This document shows positions 56,045 through 64,000 of a stretch of 64,000 nt of DNA, in pieces; position 1 is the first letter of the stretch; each line of letters begins with the position of its first letter. The translations under genes and the position numbers were made by a program. Under the pieces are notes generated by a model. It made no database searches and was not told the origin of the DNA. It worked only from the letters and a program-made list of their open reading frames with translations. The DNA is from Sabethes cyaneus (Eukaryota > Arthropoda > Insecta > Diptera > Culicidae): positions 142,037,142 to 142,101,141 of the forward strand of contig NC_071354.1 of the NCBI RefSeq assembly GCF_943734655.1. Direction: 5' to 3'.

Positions 56045-56335
56045 GGGGTATTAGGGGCATAATGAGCACCCTAACTTGTTGGCTGATTTAAGCACCCAAA
56101 ATGACTGAATTTTTAAAGGGTCGTCATTGCAAAACATACATTCACTATCGATAATTAAAGACATACTGTTGACAAATTGAAAAATAATTGATTTGATGAC
56201 GAAAATTGCAATTTAAACTTATGCTTCAAAAACTAAAAATCGGTCAGTGTGTGGGGCAAAATGAGCACCCCCTGGGGCGTAATGAGCACCCTTATAAACA
56301 CATGCTTGAAGGGTGTATATAAGTACAACAACCAC

Positions 56336-56703
<368 letters not shown>

Positions 56704-56734
56704 ACACACACACATACATACACACATACATATA

Positions 56735-57100
56735 CATACATACACATATATACATACACATACATACACATATATACATACACATACATACACATATATA
56801 CATACACATACATACACATATATACATACACATACATACACATATATACATACACATACATACACATATATACATACACATACATACACATATATACATA
56901 CACATACATACACATATATACATACACATACATACACATATATACATACACATACATACACATATATACATACACATACATACACATATATACATACACA
57001 TACATACACATATATACATACACATACATACACATATATACATACACATACATACACATATATACATACACATACATACACATATATACATACACATACA
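56735..57100. repeat. 24-bp higher-order repeat, about 15 copies
   Basis: The unit is CACATATATACATACACATA plus CATA, repeated with almost no change. It grew from CA/TA dinucleotides but is now a homogeneous 24-mer array next to the CA run. Confidence 0.95.
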
Positions 57101-58078
57101 CACCCATACATACACAAACATAAAACGTGTCAAAATGTCGAAAAAACTATTGACCGTAAGCCGCTTGAAGCCAATTGAGCCGCGGAGGTTGCCTCTGGAG
57201 CACACAAAGAATGTTTCGGATGACGGCTAACTGTATTTTAGTGTTGAAGACATATGCTTTTCCGTTTCCCTCTGCCAGCTGGTATACGAAGATTCTGATT
57301 TCACGGGTAATAATACCGTAGCATCGAACCTCCATTTACAAAATATGGACCACCAGTTCTTGTTCTGCAGCGGGAGTGAAAACAGACAGTTTTGAAGGAA
57401 TCAATTTGGTCCACCTCTTGCCCCGAGATTGCCCTTTCGTATGGCCTCACATACCGAGCTAACGCCTGCCTCAGCATGCCGTGGAACTTGGCGACTTATT
57501 TTGTGGATATTCCGTCTCGCCTTATAGTGGTCAAGGTCGCTTGCAAGGCCTTTTTTGACCAATTATGTCTTCTGGATTCTCTTGGCATATTCATACCATC
57601 ACTGTAAACAAGCATAGACGCGATAAACAAAGAAACTGACAGGTTAGTTAATGCGACACAGTGCTCGTTTCACCCCACCTAAGGGTGCCCATTTCGCCCC
57701 CAGTCAAGTAGTTAAAGTAAAAATGGGTTTTTCCACTAATTATAGTATAAAATCAAAACTTCAATGAAGGTGAAATTTGAGATACAATGCATACATTATG
57801 TTGCAGTGTGTACTTGATAGATTACGATATTTAAACGATCGTAAAAGCTTATTTGGCAGTGCACCAAAATTATAATTTTTTCAGCGTCTGAGAACCTAGT
57901 TAAGTTTTTTAATATAACTCCGTGTTTTAAAAGTAGAGATCACTCATTTTTTGATAAATTGATGCTGTAGTACCTACAGCAGTGTTTCGCATGCCATATG
58001 ATGTTACAAAATGCGTACTTTCGTAGAAAAGAGGGGTGCCCATTTCGCCTCGTGTGCTCATTATGCCCCTAATCACCC

Positions 58079-58290
58079 TATATGATTATGATTTTGTATG
58101 GATGCACATGTTTGCCGTTTTGTTGGAAATAACTATGAAATCTATTGAAGATTAAACGTTTATCTAAAAGCAGCCTGTCATTTTATTTTGATGTACGTAT
58201 AAATTTATGCTAACAGTTTATTTTTGTGTCGTAACATTTATTTTTGTGCTGGATAACTTATAGTTAACACAATAAGATGCGGACTGTATG
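58079..58290 (-). mobile_element. Dispersed repeat E1, copy C (second part)
   Basis: From 58081 the wording TATGATTATGATTTTGTATG and onward matches 53799-53990 almost base for base, through a TGTGTCGTAACATTTATTTT segment. Similarity fades at about 58270. Confidence 0.7.
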
Positions 58291-58312
58291 ACGTTTATGT
58301 TCACTATCTCAA

Positions 58313-59051
58313 TTAAGGGGGCATAGTACTTTTTACACCATATTTTTTGCCTTATTTCAAATATTTTTTTTCTCGATAACGCGAAAAGCGAATCGATTCG
58401 GGTTTATTGCTTGCTAAACATTGCACTTTATACTAATATTTGCAGTTTTGCTTGTATATGTGAACCTCTTTCCCTCTCCCCTACGGCTCCTTGAACATGA
58501 TCATTCGAAAAAAACATGATTTGCGGTACCATGGATTGGCGCTGGGGGGCTTATCCGAGTTGAAAAATTCCAAAACGACATGAAAGAATATTAAATTATC
58601 TCGGGTTTGACCCATCCTTTTTTTAAAATTCGAACGCATAACAAAATGACGTACATTCAAATAAAAAAGTAAGGTTTTTAGCCGAAAAAATTGACTTTAA
58701 ACATTTCTTAAAAATACAAAAATTGTAATCTCGAAAAAAGGATGGGTCAAACACTAGATAATTTTGTCAGCTTTGAAACAAAAAAAAAAAATCATGAGAA
58801 TTGCTTCAGCCGTTCTTGAGATATTTATGGTACCGACTTTCAAAACCTGATTTCGAGAAAAACGACGTTGAAGTTTTTATTCGCTGTGTAATCGCTCCAG
58901 ACATGCGCGGTACAAATAGCTGTAACTTTGTCAATTTTTGGAATTCATCGAAATGACTTGAAACACATATGGTCAAAATGTTAATCTTTCGAAATAATCA
59001 ATAAAAAAAATTTCGATTTTTTTAAATTGAAAAAGTACTATGCCCCCTTAA
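58313..59051. mobile_element. 739-bp TTAA-ended TIR element (piggyBac-like)
   Basis: It begins TTAAGGGGGCATAGTACTTT and ends AAAGTACTATGCCCCCTTAA. TTAA at both ends with G/C runs fits the piggyBac target rule. Non-coding. The interior contains lysine-like A runs and repeated GGATGGGTCAAAC/TTTGACCCATCC in inverted orientation (58608 and 58738). Confidence 0.75.
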
Positions 59052-59604
59052 ATAAGTACGCAGTTATCATTAGTATTGCAGCAGACGATGCAGTGTTCTG
59101 ACCGGGACATCAAAGTTGTAAGCAAGATTATAAATCTGTAGTTGTCGTGTTTAATATGGCAAACGGTTTCTAACTGCCTGTTTTGTTCCAATTGAACATA
59201 AAGTAACCGTTTTCTTGAAATATCTTCCAGAAGATTGCTGGTCGCTTTTCGTTCACTCTTTGATAGTCACACGCTTGTTTACTTGCTGGTCACTTTTCGT
59301 TCACTCTTTGACCAGTAACACGCTTAGCTAACTATCGATTGGGCTCTGCTCCATGTTCATGTCCGGCAAAACAAAGAGGATGAAATCAGCGGTCTCCACT
59401 GCCGACGGTTACCCGCGTTGGCCTTCATCTGTCGCCAGGATAGGTTCTCTAAGCTGCGTCGCCATCAGCCTCTGGGTCTACCCCTTCGTTGTCTTTGTGC
59501 ATTCCAGTCGAGTGTTTCTGTGCGGAATGACCAGATAGGGTTTGTGAAGCCTCATCGGACTTTGTTAAGTAATAGTCACAAATATTCAACGTGATATTAA
59601 AGAA
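59052..59604. other. Non-coding stretch
   Basis: A tandem duplication near 59232-59325 repeats GCTGGTC(G/A)CTTTTCGTTC and ACTCTTTGA. No other feature recognised. Confidence 0.35.
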
Positions 59605-59720
59605 AAGAAAAAATCAGAGGGGTTGTGATACAAGACACGATCGCATAGGTGACGCAGGACTACGTAAGCTTCTTTGTAGCGATAGTAGCCATGCATGTAC
59701 CAACAGCATGTTAACATGTT
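59605..59720 (+). mobile_element. E1 left-end fragment
   Basis: TCAGAGGGGTTGTGATACAA and AGACACGATCGCATAGG with GACGCAGGACTACGTAAG match the left end of copy A at 17719-17780. The modules are absent here. Confidence 0.6.
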
Positions 59721-59996
59721 TTCAGTTTATATCTAATTTGTCACCATCCATTTTTTTTTGCAATTTAAAACGTAAAACGCGAATATCTCAAAACACCCCC
59801 AATTTTATTTTCAAATAAATATGCTTAAAATGTTCGCCAGAAAATTCTACATAAGAACCACTAAACTAGAAAAAATAATATTGGTAGTTTGGGAGATAAG
59901 GCGTTTTGAATATCTGGGGCATGCGTAATTCTATCTGAATTGTTAGTGAAAGTATGTGTGCATATGTATAATGCTGATATTGAGCAATTCCATGAA

Positions 59997-60304
59997 TAGT
60001 GATGTCCGTTAATCGTTCGATTAATTCAACTAATCGAATAACTATAAAAATATTCGAATAATTTTTAATCGAATACTGCCAGCACGAGTAGTTGAATTAA
60101 TCGAATAGTTCAAAGGAAATAATATGAATGCGAATAATGCCCGCTAATCGTTCATAATCGTTCGATTAATCGAATAAATGAAAAAAATTTTCGAATATTT
60201 CTAATCGAATACCACTAGCACGAATAGTTGAATTAATCGATTAGTGCAGACAACGCTCGCCGATTAATCGGTAATCGAATAATTGAAAATTTCGGACATC
60301 ACTA
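59997..60304. mobile_element. 308-bp hAT-type MITE with exact 8-bp TSD
   Basis: The TIRs are TAGTGATGTCCG and CGGACATCACTA, flanked by TCCATGAA on both sides (59989-59996 and 60305-60312). The inside is dominated by ATTAATCGAATA/TATTCGATTAAT boxes (at least eight). Non-coding. Target duplication, TIR and boxes together support hAT. Confidence 0.88.
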
Positions 60305-60312
60305 TCCATGAA

Positions 60313-62218
60313 AAAGTCTTTTTTTAAAATGCTCCGGGTTTGTTCAAATTTTGTGTAGGTGTTTTTTTCGGAAAATTTTAGATCCATGACTATTTCTTCT
60401 AATATGACGCTAAGGATTGAACGTAGGATCTTACACTGAAAAACACCACGAGTTCGCTGGTCGCTCTTGTTCAGCGTCCACGCTTCGTGGTCGTAGAGTA
60501 CTACCAGGAGAAATCTTAAAATGCGTGTGTTTCGTACGAAGTTGCAAACTACGAGATCTGAGCTAGTCACGTAATACATGGAAGGCCCTATTGTCAGCCG
60601 CTACCCGCTATCCGGCTTTTTTTCATCAGGGCTCACAACGTTGACTTCAAAAGTATCTCCAACTATCACCACCGCAGTTCCAGCACCCGAAGGGTTACCA
60701 CGCTCTCTACAGCAATCAAATATTTCGTTAGGCAGAGTTTATACGAAGCCTTATCCTCGCAGGTTCCTCCTTAAGATGCATGTACAGTGTACACTGTACA
60801 CCTCTTCCACATCCGATGACATCGATGTCATCCGCGAACCTTAGGAGTATGTGAAATTTTGTGATGTGAAATAGTATCGCTTCTCTGCACACCTGTCCTA
60901 CGAATGGCATCTTCCAAGGAAATGTTGGATAGCAAATTCGACAGCCCGTCCGCTTGCTTCAAACCATCTAATGTCACAAACGAGTCCGAAGTCTCACCCG
61001 CTATTCTGACGTTTGATTTTGAACCATCCAGGCTGATACTGATTAGTTTTGTTAAAAAACCATGCTCAAGCATAATCCACTACAATTCATTTTGTTTAAG
61101 TGAATCGTACGCCGCCTTGAAATTTGTAAACAAATGGTGAGACTGCAAGTTGAGTTTCCAGAATTTCTCGAGGAATTGTCGCAAGGTGAACATTTGGAAC
61201 GTTCGCCGACAATGGTTCATGAAATAGGATGCGGAAGAGAATTTTGTATGCAGAATTGAGGAGCCGTTCGCGCTCGACATTCAAAAGTTGTACAAGGATG
61301 CCGCCGTTTCTAGGTGCTTTGCCGTTTTTCTGTTCTCTAGCTGTTCTTTTAACCTGGTCCAAAGTTGGTGGATCCACTGTGCCTGTTCATCATTCTCAAC
61401 CGTTATTCTGTTTCTGTTGAAAACTCCATCTTGGTCACCATTCAACAGTACATCGAGATGTTATTTCCAACGACTTTCTACCTCCGATCTTTCGGTAATC
61501 AGGTGTCCTCGTTCTTGTCGTTGCACATAACAGGAGTTGGCACGGTAAGGTACTTGATTGTTTCAAAGAAGCTTCTCGTATCGTGCCTCTCGAAGCAATT
61601 CTCTGCGTCCCCAAGGACGCGATCCCAATTCTGGCGTTTCTCTATCTTGGTATCGTTTCTCTGCTCTGGCGTGTTTTCCGAGAGAACTCTGCAGCAACCC
61701 CATCCACTGACAACCGCCGGATGTTCAGTCGTATATTCCTGGATGGTCTCCATTTTAATAAGTTGCACAACCGGGCAGGAACCCTGCTTGTCACTAGAAA
61801 ATCGTCCAAGTCGATGTTCGATCCCTGGAAGGACCGTACGTCTGTGACATCCGAAATGTGCCGACTATCAACCAGAACGTGGTTGATCGGAGAACAGGCC
61901 CATTTATTGGGGTGTTTCCAGGTATGCTTCCGAATGTTCTGTCGTGCAAAATAGGTGCTACAGATGGCCATTCCTCTGGCTGCGCGAAGTTGATTAGCCT
62001 CAGATCATTGCCGTTTGTGGTAGGATGTAAGCTTTCTCTACCAATAATGGGGCGAAAGAACTCTTCGTACCCGATTTGTCCCTTTGTATCACCTATGACT
62101 ATCTTTATATCATGTGCTGGGCGCTCTTCGTATGTCGTTTCGACAAGATCATAGAACTCCTCTTTCACGTCATCGGGTTTGTAGTTCTTCGGTGCGTACA
62201 CGTTTATTAGATTGTAAT
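60313..62218 (-). pseudogene. RTE (JAM1-like) LINE remnant, endonuclease to C-terminus
   Basis: Read from 62201 downwards: MYAPKNYKPDDVKEEFYDLV, DIKIVIGDTKGQIGYEEFFR (GDxNAQ box, altered), PIIGRESLHPTTNGNDLRLI, HVLVDSRHISDVTDVRSF and a DLDDFLV box where DSDHYLV is expected. A linker follows, then RT pieces KRTAREQKNGKAPRNGG, NSAYKILFRILF, NVRIAGETSDSFVTLDGLKQ, RFADDIDVIGCG near 60815 and finally VVLYDHEAWTLNKSDQRTRG and FQCKILRSIL (60579-60430). The most complete RTE in the window, but it is frameshifted many times. The hAT MITE lies just past its truncated end. Confidence 0.85.
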
Positions 62219-64000
62219 TAAAGATAATCTCTCATAACATCATTGTCTCGAGAGTTAGTCGACCAAGCACGGAAACCACAAAGTCGCGGAGACGGCCATG
62301 CAACATCGTCTCCGCAGCCACATTATTTATTTTTCGCACAATTCACAGAAAACGAAAGCCTTCAATTTTTCAAAGTGTTTTAATTTTACTAGAGTCGGTG
62401 TGTCATTCTGAAGCTTTTCGAACTCGTAAGCGTAAAACATTCAACCAACAGCAGCCAGTGAGCCATCCTGAGGTACATATCGCGACAGTTATTACTGGTT
62501 GTGATCTCGAAACATGTGAACTGAAAGTCGGAAAATTGACTGCAATCACGACACGTGGTACCGATGTCGCAACTGGAATGAGGCGATAAACTCGATCCAC
62601 ATACCCAGTCTGCGGTGTAACTTGATTACGAAAGAAAGTGTAGTTTTGTGAAAAATGCGCCGGACAAAAGTTAGAAAAAAGAATTATAAATGGTGTGAAA
62701 ATTGAAACTACAGTAGATTAAGCACGGCAATCTTCTTGTTGCTCACGATTCGCAAAACTGGGAATTAATAGATCAAATATCATAAAATAACAAAATTTAC
62801 CAGTGTGCAGTCGAAACGAAGACACATTTCAGCTTGATCCGGTGGGGTTACGTGTTTGAGGAAAATTCAATTTTCTGACTTCATTTGTTTCTCGCTACGG
62901 GTAGGAACAGGTCGCGCAAGGGAGTGAGTTTTCGCGGTCAGTTTATGTTCTTTGTCTCGAAATTGAACCGTGCTTACCGTGCATTGTTATGCTCAATCTG
63001 GCTGCAAACACTTCGATGCGACACCGCGAGACACGGCATCAAGAAAATGTAATGAACGATAATTTGCTGCCATCAAACTCGTTACGTTTCTGGCTTGATG
63101 AAAGCTAAACACCAAACAATGAGTTCTCGGTTGGTGGACCGCCATCAATCGACCGACCGATTGCTGCCTGACGGGAGGAGACTGAGCAGGGTACCTACCG
63201 AGATTGGTCTCTGCAGTACTAACTAAACTGTGTAATTGCACTTGTTATGCAGAATGCGACTGACTGCTGCACAGAAGGTACCATCAGTGCACCCACCGCG
63301 ATCTGGTGGGGTTCATTGACATGTCGCAGGCTAGACAAGGTTGAATGAATTCTACGGTGGTTACATGTCAATGGTAACAGTTCTACAGCGATATTCGGGA
63401 CCACTAATCGAACTAGTTGTTAGACTTGTTTATTTATGATATCCCGTATCAATGGTAGTTAGTACCCGATGATTTTACCCCATGACTTTAGGTTTAAGTC
63501 GAATTTTCTATCAACTAAACATAAATATGTATTCGCGGACTACATGTTTTGAAACAATTGTTGCAATAATAACCTAAATAAGAAAATACGCCATTACAAC
63601 TTGTTCGCCGACTTTTCTCCCGAGCTGAATATGCATAATGCTGAAATTATAAAAAGCACCCATAAATTATGCGAAATATGCTGCTTACGTTACAAAATTT
63701 ATAGCAGTCATCTCGTTTCGTCGCATCTTGCCAATGACATTCTGCTCCAGTACGTCGCCCCGGAACATGCACTCTTCTCAAGAGCGGGTGCGACGCGACG
63801 CCGTTGCTACTGAACGTAACTTTACAACTTACTTCATCTTTTTTTTTTTTTTTTGAATTTTTTTTTCTTCTTCGTCCTTTTACATACTACCAAAGGCAGT
63901 CGCTCAGTTTTCTTTGACAGCCGACGACGACGACGACGGTCCTGTTGTTGAATAATGCTAGGACTTTTTTCCGCTAGGTTGATGATTCTCTGTGTTCTGT
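62219..64000. other. Single-copy-looking non-coding region
   Basis: Mixed composition with no transposon ends. A poly-T run lies at 63839-63854 and a (GAC)n run at 63924-63937. Short frames have no recognisable motif. May be host intergenic or 5' flanking DNA. Confidence 0.3.
62286..62315. repeat. 9-bp-stem GC-rich hairpin
   Basis: GCGGAGACG and CGTCTCCGC are exact complements around a 12-nt loop. Function unknown; it could be chance. Confidence 0.55.

Overview
This window looks like repeat-dense nuclear DNA from a mosquito (Culicidae). The evidence is the mix of R1/LOA-type, RTE (JAM1-like) and CR1/Jockey/Loner-like LINEs, a tRNA-derived SINE, Helitrons with CTAG ends, many terminal-inverted-repeat elements and long microsatellites, all in AT-rich sequence. 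No intact host protein-coding gene, rRNA or tRNA gene could be supported. Almost every long open frame is a LINE remnant or a microsatellite artefact. The assignment to mosquito is inference from family resemblance; the species cannot be read from the sequence.

Layout. 1-8350: one degenerate R1/LOA-type LINE (gag with CCHC knuckle, endonuclease, RT, 3' region), split by a 4.2-kb palindromic element (2763-6961) that is itself split by a 5'-truncated LINE with an open 617-codon RT frame (3296-5246). 8351-15100: Helitron copy 1, a foldback element built of short TTTCGCGGAA-type units, a small 8-bp-TSD MITE and two SINE copies. 15295-17578: a piggyBac-like TTAA element with a hAT-like element nested in it. 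17711-19400: a dispersed repeat, here called E1, with tandem 75-bp modules. 20620-21780, 26270-27880, 48480-49080 and 60313-62218: four RTE remnants, all on the minus strand. 23362-24319: a TA-flanked element with repeated 'GGGAAAGACGGACAC' boxes. 28040-34790: an R1-like LINE cut by an opposite-strand CR1/Jockey-like LINE, then a LOA-like remnant. 37537-39857: Helitron copy 2, opposite in orientation to copy 1. 41237-41647: a near-perfect 411-bp palindrome. 46900-57100: very long microsatellites. 48328-50632 and 59997-60304: hAT-type elements with exact 8-bp target duplications. 51842-58290: two E1 copies, each broken by a different TA-inserted element. One insertion is proved by an empty site inside the window and the other is supported by homologous uninterrupted copies.

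The genes do not form pathways. The biology here is transposition. LINE proteins (gag RNA-binding, APE-type endonuclease, reverse transcriptase) would copy themselves and mobilise the SINE by target-primed reverse transcription. The DNA elements are non-autonomous and would need transposases encoded elsewhere. The nesting gives relative ages. The most interesting signals are a set of TA-inserted elements whose ends carry different but architecturally similar 15-20-bp boxes, the nested palindromic element, and the foldback/Helitron pair sharing a conserved order of degenerate short repeats. Single-copy-looking stretches (8.35-10.3, 22.1-23.4, 24.3-26.2, 34.8-37.3, 43.7-46.8 and 62.2-64 kb) could belong to introns or flanks of a host gene, but no exon is demonstrable.
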